Shown: one piece after another, positions 10,078 through 23,400 of the stretch | How the letters are laid out: each line of letters opens with the position of its first letter | Position numbering within the stretch: position 1 is the first letter of the stretch | Assembly (NCBI GenBank): GCA_963691705.1 | Contig: OY829541.1 | Span: forward strand, 34,856,719-34,920,718 | Source: Viola odorata | Taxonomy: Eukaryota > Streptophyta > Magnoliopsida > Malpighiales > Violaceae | Direction: 5' to 3' | DNA length: 64,000 nt | Made by a program: the position numbers and the translations under genes | Notes under the pieces: model-generated | Told to the model about the DNA's origin: nothing | Seen by the model: only the letters and a program-made list of their open reading frames with translations | Database searches by the model: none

Positions 10078-12235
10078 CAGTGGCGGATCCAGAAATATTT
10101 GTCAGGGTGGGCTGAGGTTCGGGGGTTCGGGGGCAGCGCCCCCGAAATTTTTTTTTTTGAGTATTTTAAAGGGAAAGTAAACGAGCTGAACGAAATAACA
10201 AATATTTGTATCCGTCACTAAATAACAAATATTCAAATAAACCTAACAAGAAGATAAATAAAAAAACAATATGGAAAAAAAAATTATACATTAGAATTCA
10301 TACAATATACGTAGTTTTTACAATTGTTCTCTACGAGTTTTCATTTTTTGATATCCTTGTATGATTCTCTCATTTTCTACAATATCAAAAATATCTTTTT
10401 CAACATAAGTAATTAAACAATCATTTAACATATCATCTCCCATACGGTTCCGCAGTCGATTCTTCACAATGCTCATATAAGAAAAAGTTCTTTCCACTGA
10501 CGCAGTTGCAACCGGTAAAATCAAAGCTAGCTTCAAGAGTAAATACACCAATGGATAGACAATATGCTTGCTTCTTTCAACTAACTTTTCGGAAAGATCA
10601 TTAATCCCTTTCAAATTTGAAAATCCAACATCCGACCGCATATCCAAAATATAATTCTGTAGTTGATTATCAAGAGCAAGAACATCAATGGTAGAAAACT
10701 CATTAGGATAAAATTGAGCCAATTGAAACAATTTCTCCTTATTGAAAGCAACAAAGGAGTCTCTTGGATTTAAACATGCCACACAAAGGAGTAACTCACT
10801 ATTCCTCTCATCAAATCGATTATTGAGCTCATGAAGTTGCACATCAATGACTTGATAAAATAAATCAACTTGATAATGATGTAGATTGGAAATTTGCTCA
10901 CCTTTCCGCCTTGATCTACCTTGGGCAACAAACATATCACTCATAGTTGGAATATTTATATTATGCTTGCCACAAAATAAAGATACTTCATTAAGTAATA
11001 ACATCCAACCTTCATCATACCATTTAGGATTAAAACGTCGTTGAATACTTCCAATTAATGTTTTAGGGAACTCTATGTCTCGTGGTTGACAAGTACCTTT
11101 CAACATATAAGCTCTACGAATTTCATCCCGATCATTAGGATGGTATGCTAAAATTTGTGGTCGCATACCTGGATCAGCAGGAAGATTTTTCAAATCAACT
11201 TCTAAAAATCTCTTCGACTTCTTCGCAAGTTGTTCTTCACTTTCATTTAGACCAACATTTGATGATGTGGATGATGAATGAGTAGATAGTTTAATCAAAT
11301 ATTTGTCCATATCTGCAAAAAATAAAAATATTATACAATTAGCATATCTGGATTTAGAATCACTGCAATTAATTCAATTACAATTAATCCAATTACATTC
11401 AATTGCAATTAATTCCATTACATATTTGATCCCGACCAACAGCCACAAAATGAAAAACGGAGTCGACTAAAATATTTTAAAATCAATCGCTGATTCACCC
11501 ATTCGTACCAAATATTCGATTAATGGACGAACAAAATTTAATTTTAAAAATACGAAACTTTGGCTAATTAATTTAAAATGCAAAATTGGAGCAAACCGTT
11601 AATCGATTTGTGAAATTGAGGATATGTAATTAATCTAGAGATGTAGCACTAATTATTTAACAACAGATTGGGTATCAATTTACTCAATAAGGCAAGCAAT
11701 TTGATTTAATTATCAAATGGCCTAATAAATAAATAAGTGAAAAAAAACTTGCAGTGCTCCCGCTTCAAGGCTTGAAGGAAGACTAAAGGGAGTGAATCTA
11801 ATTAATCAACAAGGGCAAGAAAACATTCATGATTTATGTTGTTGGAAGCTAGCAAGCCTACGGATTGATTTAGAGTTAGAGGGTTGAATGAAAATGGATT
11901 GATTTAGATAGATAGCAAGCCTACCAGCGAGAGGTGAGTGGCCAACGGCGACGACGAGCGACGATGACGAGCTGAGGCAGAGCGGCGACGACGAGCTGAG
12001 GCAGAGCGGCGACCACGAAGAATGGTGGGTGATTTACTGATTTAGGGATTTACTGGTATGGGTGCTGCTGTGCAGAGCTGATTTAGGGAACTTTTCATTA
12101 TTAGAGGGTTGGGTTAGGGATTTGATTTGGGTTGGATTAGGGATTTGGGTTGGGATTAGTATTAGGGAAAAAAATTTCTGATCCAGCCCAGCGTGGGCAT
12201 CAGCCCACGGTGGCCCTGGGCTGGATCCGCCACTG
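10078..12235. mobile_element. hAT element with perfect 8-bp target duplication
   Basis: Inverted ends CAGTGGCGGATCCAG (10078) and CTGGATCCGCCACTG (ending 12235). Identical flanking 8-mers ATCACAGT at 10070-10077 and 12236-12243 define the borders exactly. The 2,158-bp element carries one uninterrupted ORF on the minus strand with hAT-family terminal parts but no catalytic middle, so it is an internally deleted derivative. Next to the right end are GC-rich direct repeats (GACGAGCTGAGGCAGAGCGG, two copies near 11970-12010). Confidence 0.93.
10318..11310 (-). CDS. Internally deleted hAT transposase, TTF-type N-terminus plus dimerisation domain
   Basis: 330 codons, open throughout. Residues about 1-95 (DPGMRPQILAYHP, then RRAYMLKGTCQP) resemble the N-terminal part of plant TTF-type zinc-finger/ZMYM1-like hAT transposases. 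The sequence then jumps, near residue 100 (KWYDE), to the C-terminal part of the same family: a conserved LLLCVACLNP region and the hAT dimerisation motif (LPVATASVERTFSYMSIVKN, then LRNRMGDDMLNDCL). The DUF4371/DDE catalytic region is missing, yet the junction is in frame and no stop follows. It therefore cannot be a working transposase. It might make a dimerising protein that interferes with full-length relatives; that is inference. Confidence 0.85.
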   Translation of the reverse strand: MDKYLIKLSTHSSSTSSNVGLNESEEQLAKKSKRFLEVDLKNLPADPGMRPQILAYHPNDRDEIRRAYMLKGTCQPRDIEFPKTLIGSIQRRFNPKWYDEGWMLLLNEVSLFCGKHNINIPTMSDMFVAQGRSRRKGEQISNLHHYQVDLFYQVIDVQLHELNNRFDERNSELLLCVACLNPRDSFVAFNKEKLFQLAQFYPNEFSTIDVLALDNQLQNYILDMRSDVGFSNLKGINDLSEKLVERSKHIVYPLVYLLLKLALILPVATASVERTFSYMSIVKNRLRNRMGDDMLNDCLITYVEKDIFDIVENERIIQGYQKMKTRREQL

Positions 12236-12347
12236 ATCACAGTCAAATAATCAAGCGACGATCATCACGTAACTAAAAAGGCGATCATAAAAACGGAAGA
12301 TCAAACGAATAACACATGAAACACTAAAACAGAGAATCGTAGCTTAC

Positions 12348-12495
12348 CTGAGAGAGATTGGAACAAATCGATTGATCTTCTTTTCTTTTCTGATCTTTTC
12401 TCCAAAAGAAATTTGAATTTTTTTTTGTTTTTTTGAAAGACACAGAAATTAGGTGGAGAATGAAGATGATGATTTGGGTGAAAAAAATTGAGGGA
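12348..12495 (-). other. Candidate 5' noncoding exon with splice donor
   Basis: On the minus strand a T/C-rich leader with typical plant 5' UTR composition ends CTCTCAG followed by GTAAGC, a strong donor at 12347. No coding ORF follows before the hAT element. The nearest downstream minus-strand gene is the coiled-coil gene at 8410, which has an acceptor close to its ATG, so this may be its first exon with a 3.9 kb 5' UTR intron. Alternatively it is a leader left from a lost gene. The 5' border is a guess. Confidence 0.45.
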
Positions 12496-12517
12496 AAAAA
12501 GAGAAAAGAATCTTTGG

Positions 12518-12525
12518 AATATAAA
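12518..12525 (-). promoter_or_regulatory. Candidate TATA box
   Basis: TTTATATT on the minus strand about 25-30 bp upstream of the inferred start of the leader exon at 12348-12495. Supported by position and context only. Confidence 0.4.
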
Positions 12526-12946
12526 GGAGGACAGAGGTGGGGAGTAGGTGGGTCCCACCGGTTTTTTTGTTTTGTATTTATATCATCTCTTCTAATTTGC
12601 CCCTAGATTTCTCTTTACTTACCATTTTTAATTTCTACAATCATATCCATTTATTGATTTTCTTATGGATACTTTCCATTTACGCATACACAGCTGAGAT
12701 TTTTTTTTTTCATTTTTAAGAAAAGTATTTCGCATTCGTAATTTATTTTATTTTATATTTATATAGTGCTATTATTATTATTTTAAGGTAGAAAAAAAGG
12801 AGAGGACATTTTGGAGATTATACAGAAGAGTACAAGGTAGGTGCATTTTGGTCATTGCATGAGAAATGTTGGGCTTTTTGGTCTCAAAGTGGTGGCCATA
12901 GATGACCGACCAAACCGCCCTCCCTCCAATACAACTTCTATAAGAT

Positions 12947-13421
12947 AGAGAGGATCTGTTTAGCGTTCCGGTTTTAGTTAGAAAAGTTCTATGGAAAAAG
13001 TTCCGTGGAAAAATGACTTTTGATAAATGGAATGTGAGATACTTGAGGTGTTTGGTAAAACAGTTTTTCAAAACTATGGCTTGGATGTGAAATGACCATA
13101 AAGGGTATAAAACCCATTTTTAAAAAATTAATAAAAATAGGAAAAGTGGATCTAGAATTATTTATCTTGAGATAGAGATTTTATTATGTTGGTTATATAA
13201 AGTAAAAAAATTAAAATAAAATGAAAAAAAAAAAAAAAGAGAAATCCAAAAAGACTTTTCGTTGGCCAATGCAATAAAATACTCTAGTGGGAGGCAAGGT
13301 CAATTGGGTTTGCCTTGAACTGAGAAGCCCAGTTGGAGTAGGTGTTACCTAACACACCTACTCCTCCGATTTTCTACTTGGGAAAGTCATTTCCCAAGTA
13401 GAACCATAATGCCAAACGGCA
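12947..13421. repeat. MITE-like element, family A copy 2
   Basis: Flanked by the 10-bp direct repeat TCTATAAGAT (12937-12946 and 13422-13431). It shares its left half with 1615-1920, including GATCTGTTTAGCGTTCCGG at the start and GTGGATCTAGAATTA inside, and ends GCCAAACGGCA. No coding capacity. A non-autonomous DNA transposon is the simplest explanation. Confidence 0.65.
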
Positions 13422-13431
13422 TCTATAAGAT

Positions 13432-14435
13432 GACGGCTGTGTCTTTTCTTTTGCTTTGCGGAATACGACATGTCATTTGCTATTCCTTCTCAGTTTTTAT
13501 CAAACAAATAAAACAATAAATACTTGATCTATTTGAATTATTCTATGCTTTTCTTTTTATATAATTTATATAAAAGAAGAAAAAGAAAAGTTCCTTCACC
13601 AAATATTGGAATAGCAACTTCGTGCACAGGTGTTAGACCCATTGTCCCCACACACACAAAAATTGACGGTTTAATCGGTAGAAGTGAGATTAGAACTTGC
13701 AATATGTTGATATTTTATCAACAATAAACAATTAATGAATTACATATCCATTGAAATATAAGCACGAGGAAAGGTTTGGAGACCTTAGTTTGATTTGTGG
13801 AGCCTTGGCCGGCCTAAGCATCATTTGAATGTTAGCTAGCTTTTGACTTCAAAGTTGAGGGCCCAAGTCAGCCTGCAACTACCCTAAGAAACAAGAATAT
13901 ACAAATATAGTAAAATGGATCCATCAATTTCTCATTAGCTGAATCTCTAAATAAAGCAAAGAAAAAGCGTCTTAAATTGATTTAAGTGTTCGACAATTCT
14001 GACTTTCCCTAGATATGAAAGTGCTCGACAATTGAACTGTCGAGCCGGAAGGATTGAGCACACTACTTGAGAGTCTTCTTCGAGTCCAATGATGTTTGAA
14101 TGAGAACAACCCTCCTATCTATAAAGAGCTGAGAAGATACCCGACAGATCGAAACAATGCGAACCATAATATTACTGGACATGCTATCACAAATTCACAA
14201 ACCACTGGATGCTTCATCCTTCTCATTTTTCCTTAACAAATGCATAAGAAAGAATATTCAAATTAACACTCTTATCTGATCCTTTATTTATTTAATTAAT
14301 TCAACCACAAAAACACAGCAACAGGAGAAGAGTAAGCAAAAGCAAGAAAAAAAGAGCTAATGTACATCATACATAAGCAAATACATTTTGCTACACATGA
14401 ATGTACAGATTCTTTTCATCATCATCAGATCCCTG
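13432..14435. other. Intergenic, 3' side of GABA-T
   Basis: AT-rich region that probably includes the 3' UTR of the GABA transaminase gene. No other gene or repeat recognised. Confidence 0.4.
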
Positions 14436-17400
14436 CTACTTCTTGTGCTTAGCTTTGAGTTCATTTACCCTCTCTTCGGTCGCCTTCAGCGCATTCCCGT
14501 ATATGCTAATCAACTGCAAATACATATTTTTTTCACAATTCTCAGAACAAAATCATTGTAAACCCCGTCAAAAGATAAAGGAAGAACCGAAATTTAGACG
14601 TATTCACTCGTGTCTTTAAACACGGTAGCTACACCACAGAAACAAAACTTGATTGCCACATGCACAATCAAACAGCTGTACAAGCAAAGCAGAGACGCAC
14701 ATGTACACTCCACACCTAATACGCAATAATCAAAAGAACATAGATACTTAAATCCTTTTCCGTAAACATTTGAGTAATCCGAAACCAGCAACTGTGCTGG
14801 CATCTCTGAAAGAGCACATGTGCATTTAATCACGGAAGCAGCAGAGTTTTACCCAAATGGTAAGGAAATAGGTTGCACAGCCACTCAGCAGTCTAGCTGC
14901 ACACAAAAATCTTAAACCCTGTACTCCCCTATTTCATTTGTAGATAAAATATTCCCCTCTCGACAGTAACCATATCAGACAGGTAAGAAAAACAATCTTA
15001 GAACATACCTCATCAACCTCTGCACTGCAGAGGTTATTATAAAGGGTGGAGACATCATTATGTTATCCCCTGCAACACGTACTAACATCCCATGCTTCTC
15101 GCATTGTGCTCCGAAGTATGCACCTACCCCTGTACGCCCAGAGATGAATTTGCAAGGAAAATGATAAATGCATCGCCTAAGTTTAACTCCTGTTTATGGC
15201 ACAGACTAACTTCTTCCACATAAAATAAGACCCTGGTTATACTATTTTAGCATCACATATGCATCTAAAACTGATGAAAAACTTGGAAGAACTGTTTTCA
15301 GTCAGGGGAAAAAAACTTTCTTGGTTAGTTAATTACAGTAATACAATTTGAAAGTACTGAAAATTATTTTTTTCCAATTCTCAAAGATAGAGAGCGTTCT
15401 AAGTAAAAGTTTACAGTGAAGTTTACTGGAGAAAGGATTTCGAGACATTTCTAAACCACTTTTGGAACAGAAATAAAGCAATAAGCATATTGTACATATA
15501 CAGTAATGGAGATGATAAAGATATACAAAACTTACCCCACTCAGCAGGAAATGGATCGTTAGGCGATTTATTGTCAGTAAACTCTGTGCCAAGGATCAAG
15601 CCAGTTCCTCGAATCTGAAGCATGTAACGATAATAAATTTAATAATTACTAAAATAATACATTGCCCCTGAAGTTAATGTCGGTTGAAGCTCCCAGAAGA
15701 AAGAAAAAAACTTTAGATTTCAATTTATTTTATTTGAGTCCATATTTAGTTGGGGTTAGATTTTGTCATGTAATTTCTTTCATCTACATTGCTTTTTTGC
15801 AGGATATATTAGCATTAGTGGATCAATTTTTATACAAGCAGATTCAAAAAATTCTTGCAGGACATACTTTGTTAATGTTTTTCTAAGGATGGATATCAAA
15901 TCAACTAAATTAAAAGTTTAAAGGTCTGAATTTGGGATTTCTTGTACGGGGACCAATTTCAGATCAGACTAGTAAAGTTCAAGGGTGAGATTTTATTTCC
16001 TCCTTTAAACATTTCAAACAGAGAAGTACCTCCCCTATGATAGGACTGTCAGAAAAGGCTTTGAGACCCTCTTGAAACTTTGGGGAAATACTGTTTACTT
16101 GCTCAAGAATGTTTCCTTCCCTGCGAACAACAACATTTTTTCAGGTCTAAATATAGAGCAACAAGTATGTTGCTAAACTAACCAGAACATAGAGAACACA
16201 GAACTTCTATAACAAGTGAGGATCCGCATAGTAAGGACCCAAATGCTCAACAAGTAAAGAAGTTTCCATGTAATTATTGGTAAGTAGACAACATAATCAG
16301 ACGACCTCTAACAGAACAGATCTGGGACTATCAGCGATAATATTCCCTTCCAGTTTCAGGTTACTATAATGCTAATGTTTGCGGGAGAGATAAAAGTGCA
16401 TAAACGTGCTGTGAAATTTAAGGCTTCCTTTCTTGTGACCTTTACAAGCATACCCCTAACTGCTAGCTTTTTAAGCCGAGCAAGAAGGCAAATAGTAGAC
16501 ACCTACAGAGATGTAGAATGATTTTTGAATTGACAATAAAGTTCTATCGTAGAATATCAGAAAGGAACGTACTTGTATATCTTAAGTGCCTCAATTGCAA
16601 CCGCACAGGAGACAGGATGGCCAGAATAAGTGAATCCATGAGAAAAGGAACCTGACATTTAAAAAATCAGGCGAACTATTCTGTAGCACAAAAAAAAACA
16701 AGGATAAAGAAGGCAATTCCTTGAGCAGTACTATCAACATACCAAGTTTGCTGCTTTGAGAGTGTATCACATCTGAAATTTCAGGACTGACCATAACAGC
16801 TCCAATTGGCATGTATGCAGAAGAAAGGGCCTGAAAACTAGATGTGAGAACAAGGCAGAAATGAAATATTGTATTCACGTACGAGCATTATTAGTTTAGA
16901 CATCTAAATGTGATTTTCTAAAACTTACCTTCGCTACAGTCACAAGGTCTGGTTTTATGTTATATTTGTCAGATCCATACATTGTTCCAAGCCTTCCAAA
17001 TGCACAGATCACCTAAAACAGAAAATGATGAAGCAAGCTTAAGTTACCAAGTATAAAGATGTTAGATAAACATTTTTGAAATATGGATTGAGATATTAGG
17101 TACCTCATCAGCAATGAAAAGAATGTCATACTTTTTCACTACAGCTTGAATCTGCAAGGAACAAAGAATAAAATGAATTATAATGACGAAAGCACTCATC
17201 TACATGTTGTGTTAACAGCAACATGGATTTATTGGACAAAGCACACCCTACTGGAACTATATCACGAAAAGCAAGCAGCTGGCTGATTCTCAGCTTAAAA
17301 AACAAAGAACAAGAATAAAGAAAAAGAACTCAAATGAGACTTATCAAATTATTTCCCGACAAATATGCTTGCAATCAAGCAAAGGCTGTCAGATGTGTTC

Positions 17401-20400
17401 ATGGTAAAAAAAATGTACGATTTAGGTAAATCATTCACACACTCAAACACATGCAGTAAGAACAAACATAACTACATTTCTATGACATAGAACTTATGGG
17501 GAAAGTAAGAAAACCATAGAAATCCACCAAGGATCCCTTCAATCGAAGAGACCTACAATCCACTCAGCTAACACAACAGCTACAAAAAATAAGCAAAACT
17601 AAAAAGTTCTTCATAATAATGTTGCCAAACAAAATAGATGTTTGTGCTTATCAGCATTCATGCTAAAGTTGGTAGAGTCTCATTTAAAAGGAAAACATGA
17701 TTGCAAGTCCACAACAGATAAAAATCACAGTTGAATAACCTAGACTATCCTTTTCTTTGGAAAAAAAAAGAATAATAAAACAAGCCGAAACTTATACATC
17801 AAAGTGTAGTAACAAGACCCAGTCAAGGTGCCAGGTCATCAGGCAAGTGGTTCGACCAGTGGGTTATGGATTGACCCAAATCAATTTAAAATAAATAATC
17901 ATTTGTTTTTTTTAACTAAAAGGAAATAGCAGATAAGTGGAGATTTTCCCGGACGCATTTCACCGGGTCATTTTCATTTCTGGTTTGGCTATTAACCCAA
18001 CAAAGTTATGAATTTGGATCAGTGGTCACTGGTTCAACCAGCAGGTCAGGCCAGGTCTAATAATTATGTTTCCACTAAGCCAGTTCTCTATCACCATGCT
18101 ATGAGATGGCCAGTTCATGCACATTGTGACACGCATAAAAGACTCACCTTGTCAAAATAAGTTGCAGGGGGAGGTATAACACCTCCTGCTCCCATTACGG
18201 GCTCAGCAATAAATGCAGCAATCTGAAATAAGAAACCATAATAAGTAAGCAGCACAATCCACCCCTACAGTTCTTACTATAAAGTTTTTCATATAATGCA
18301 GTACATATGAGATTAACTTACAGTATCCGGTCCCTCTTTCAGGATAAGGTTCTCCAAATTGTTGGCTAATCTGGTTGAGAATTCCTCCTCTGACTCACCT
18401 GCACATGAAATAGCATGCCTGTTAAAATATCATAATTTTAGAGAACAGTTAAAGAGTAAACCACTGTAGCAACCTTGAAGATGATAGCGCCAGTAATGAG
18501 GGCAGTCAGTGTGTAATACAAATGGAGCAGGTAGATCAAACTTTTGATGTAAAGCTGGAAGGCTGTGGCATAGATGAACAGGTTGATTGATTAAGAAGTT
18601 TATAATCAGGTACCAACATTTTAATTGACAAAGTGCATGCAAGTTATCTCACCCTGAAAGGCTAGCTGCTATCAGAGTAGAACCATGGTACCTACAAAAC
18701 TACATAGATGATGACCAGTAGGTGGAATAATGCCAAAGGGAATAAACAGCCTCATTGGAACATACGAATTTTCTCGGGCTATAAATTTCTTCTTATTTGG
18801 TCTTCCAAAAGCGTTGTTATAGTACCATACTAGCTTCACCTGCAAACAATAATTGAACACAAAAGGAGTTATCATCAGAACCACATCATCACACCTATCA
18901 TCACCGTTACTATCGCGACTGAAAGTCAAATTTTTGATTGACTGCCGAACCACAATCTAATTTGATATCAACTTATATTTTCATTGAAATTTTTATAGTT
19001 TATGTAATTCTCTTGAGTTGGATATTCCTTTCACAGTTTGCAGTCACCAATCCATGATTTAGCAGAGTTCTCATAGTCATAGGTACAAGAGCAAAAAGAC
19101 CTTTTCATCAAATATCCTTCCTATTGATCAATGACGCAAATGCCTAAGAATTTCAATCCAAATGACAATCATCAACAATGATTGCAAAGGAGTTATAACA
19201 TGTTTAATTTTCCTTAAAAAAGAAGCTGAAATCTGCAAACCTGAGTGTCGTTGGCTTCTGATCCACTGTTTGTAAAGAAAGTTTTTCCCATTTTTGATGC
19301 AGTAAAAGTCTCTAGGAGTTCCTTTGCAAGATCCTGAGAGATCAAATTATTATTTAACATTATTTCAAGAACACTTCATATGATGACCAATCAAATGCTT
19401 TGAAAGGTTGCACAAGAAGAAGTCTGTGAGTTATGTGGAAACAGGGCAAACGTTCATTCAATATTCAAAATGGTAGTTGTCTAAAAAATCCTAACATTGC
19501 AAAAAATATATATAAATCATAAATCCACACAAAAGGGAATGGCAAGTATGAGTACCAAAGATGGTTTTGTAGTACGATTCCAAAAGGAGTGGTAAAATGG
19601 CAATTTATTCAACTGTGTTGTTGCAGCAGCCACGAGTCGTGGTTCATTCCCCCCTGGAAATGAAAGGAAATAAAACCCTTAATTCTGTTAAGAACACAGA
19701 AAAGAGTCAGCGTGTTTGGAAAATAAAAGGTTGGATAAAGTATGGTTACCCAAGGTTGTGCACCAAAGTCCAGCAAGAGAATCAAGGTACTTTTTCCCAT
19801 TAATGTCATAAACATAGCTACCCTGTATCATTGGTCAACATCTGGTTAGTTATACAACTGACATAAGTTTGAAGAAACAAAATAGATCAAAAGGAAAGGC
19901 TTTAGAAGATTACAGAACAGCCTTGTAACTCATATTTGGATAACTATGAAGTGTGAAGACAGCAAAAGAATAGTTATCAACGAAACATACCTCAGACTTT
20001 TCTATAACTAGAGGATTCACATCTGAACTCTGCCAACCAGCAGTGAAAGGTGCAAGCATATCATGCCCCTTGTGACTGCACAAACGAAGAATTTGTTAGC
20101 GACTATGCATACACTAAAGTGAACTCTTCCCTGTGCAAATTTCAGTACGGACAATAGATTACAGACAAAGGAGTTATCACTTACCCAATATCATCCTTTG
20201 ACTGTGAATCTTCTTTTTGCAAAGATGCCTCTTGGTTGTACAATCGGGCCAAGAAAGGAACAAGATACTCCTGTGAACTTCCAGAGGCAGTATTTTTTAC
20301 ACAAGAACCAAGCTGAATGTAAAGGGGAAAAACATTAGAATGGAAAAGACAGGAGTGGCGTTGAGAGACAACTTCTCTACAAATTCTTTTTTCAGGGTTG

Positions 20401-23400
20401 CTAGAACGTGCACTGAACTAAACAAACCCTTAACAGTGATTTCAGTTCTTAAATTGAGCAAAACATCCACAAATACGCAGAGTCAAAGTTTCCCACCAAA
20501 ACAAAAAAGATTGAAGAAGCGATGCAACTAAAAGATTCAGTAATTGGATGGGAGGAAAAAGAAAGCACACACACCCTCATGAACTAGAAGACAGCTAAAT
20601 TGCTCAAAAATTATGATTTACAGTCCAATAAAATAAGATATCAACTGGAAGTCAATTCAACTATAAGCATTCAAAGTATGCATAACAGAAAAGCATGTTT
20701 CCAAATATTTGCAAATTTATACTCTCAGTTAAGCCTTATAGATGCATTTTAGATGTGAAAAAACTGAATCTTTCCAGCATTGACCCAGCCAGTGACAAAA
20801 GTCCCCATCTCAACTGTGATCAGCCTTATGCGGTGATTAAAAGCCTTATAAATATTAAGAAGTGAAGATGGGTCAGGCAAGCTGATTTAACTGAATCAAG
20901 CATACCAAATACTTGTCAGGAAAATTACAACAAACACCAGCTATGGCATCCATTAAATCAGGAAAAAAAAAAAAACTTCACAGGTAATACAAGAAAAAAA
21001 AAACCCAATAAGAATCTCATCATACGTGCAACAAACATCCAATAATCAAAGATTCGAATGGCCCCATCATTCACTATTGTTAGAGAATGAAACATTAATA
21101 TCTAAACTCCAGATGGTAATCTACCAACATTAACACTGCAATGAAAAGAAAAGAAAAGAAAACTTAAACATTCTGATTCCGCAAAGACAGCATGAGTAAG
21201 CTAAGTAAAAGAAAGAATGCTGCTTTATACGAAGGAAAATGCTAGAAAGGTTGAGCAGCTTGCCTGATCAGTCTGCCTGACTGACGTGGCACTGCATAAA
21301 TAATAAAATATTGCTACTGATTTAATTACAAAACTGCCATTCATTTAATTTCAAAATTACTTCAAACGACACATTCCTTCGTTCTCCCTTTTCCTTTTTA
21401 CTCATTTACAGATCTTCTTTTCCTCCCACACGAACGACACACTCCTTCGCTCCTTCACTCCTCCTCCAACCTTGCTTCCAACTCCCTCTTCCTCCCACCT
21501 TGCTTCCAAGTCCTAGTCACAGTCTAGATCTACCACCCAGATCCTCTAAGGTATGCAAATTAATTTTTTTTGGACAATATCTTGATGGAATAATGTGAAA
21601 ATTAATTAATCATTCTTTTGAAAATTTATGCTATATTATTAAATTAGCTATATTTAAACAGTAATCAAATTACGTTATCGGTTGCTACATATAAAGAGCC
21701 CACAACCCACTGAAATTTAGCAAGACCCATTTCATGTTATAGAAAATATCGTAGCAACCGATATATTAAATTAAAGATCCATATTAAATTAGCAACATAT
21801 AACTTTAAATATAGCTATATTAAATTTAGCTATATTTTCAAGATCTGTTGTGAATTTTGGGTGCACATTTATATTTGTTAAAGTACAACTGAGGTTATCT
21901 AGCATGTAGCCGAATAATATTGCCATAACACTAAAGAAAGACAATTTGGTCTGCCATACACAATTTTTGCCAATAACATGGACACCAATACACGACCTCT
22001 CTCACATGTCGGTGGATCCTTCCACGCAAAGTACCCACAATCATTTCCTCTTCGCGATGCAATACTCTCATACCTAGAGCAACCAAAGAAGCGCCTCCTG
22101 TCGCACCGTCGCGAGCGAAATTTGGGACGCAATGAAAACACATACAATGAAGTCGCCACCCTATTTTTCTAAGGTTTAGGGAAACCTACAAAGTCCGTGA
22201 AAAGGAAGAAAATAAAATAAAAAACTAAGGCACAAATAAAAAGGGTCTAAACCCGAGAACGATGGTTCGGGGTCGTTTTATGGACTCGGGAAGGTGTTAG
22301 GCACCCGAGTCTCATCCTAAAAAGGTTACCGGTTCTAAAAAGAGGTGTTTAAAAATCACATTGAAAACAAGTAATTTGGCCCTCAGAGGGGAATCGTCGC
22401 TTTAGCTTTTAAGTTGGTTTGATTGATTTTATCCTAATTATTGTCGAGTTGTTAATCAGAAAATAACATTTTTTATCCTCTAAAAGATGAAAAAGGTGGG
22501 TTGCATACCTATTCCGGTTAGATTTAGCCAAGTTCAAAATTATTCCGTTTACATGCGAAATTAGGTGAGGTTACTACCATTTTGTTAATCTTTACCAAAG
22601 CGACGACCCTAGTGAACAACGATGCATCACTATCATCATCGGGCCAATGCACGTGCTTAACCCTATTTACTAGGTAATTCTACGCATGCATAGACTAGCA
22701 AAGTACCATTTATATAAATGCGAGAAAACACGTTGAAAAGAGAAAAAACCGGGAAGTGGGGTCGAAGCCGCGCACATAACACATTTGTCAAGATAGCATA
22801 AATTAAAAATACAATCATGGGGTCGAAGCCGCACACGATACACATTCATCAAGATAAGCATAAATTCATGGGGACGAAGCCGCACACGAAACAAGCATAA
22901 AATAAAGAACATTCATTGGTATAAGCATCATGCAAACAAATTAATTCGAATTCTAACAATTCTAAATAATCATGCATACGATAAATAATAAATTAAAGTA
23001 CATTTATCCAAAAGAAAAGGGAAAAAGGAAAACATACCTGGACGAGCTTAACCTGTAAATCAATGATTAGTGGCAACAATTGATAATAAAATAAATAAAT
23101 ACTGAAGATAAATATTACAAATTAATTACAAATTCGCAAATAAATAAATACAACGATTAAATTCTCCATTCGAGCTCCGCAATTGGGAATGACACATCGA
23201 ACTCCTCATCAAACTCCGTCAAACTCGTTGAGCATCATCACGACGAACGTGCAAGCAAAAATAGACAAATAAACGCGTATAAGTAAGGGACTCACAAATA
23301 AATTTCAAATGATTAAATATTAATAAAAATGGAATCCCTTACCCATTAAAGTTCGTATCGATCCGAATGTTGATAATCGTGAATTCGGTACCTGCAAAAA

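Noticed and set aside
17815..18065. Possible MITE in a GABA-T intron (CCAGGTCATCAGG...TGGTTCGACCAGTGGG)
   Set aside because: Ends look partly inverted (GACC..GGTC motifs, GGTTCAACCAG) but I could not fix borders or a target duplication, so it is not listed as an element.
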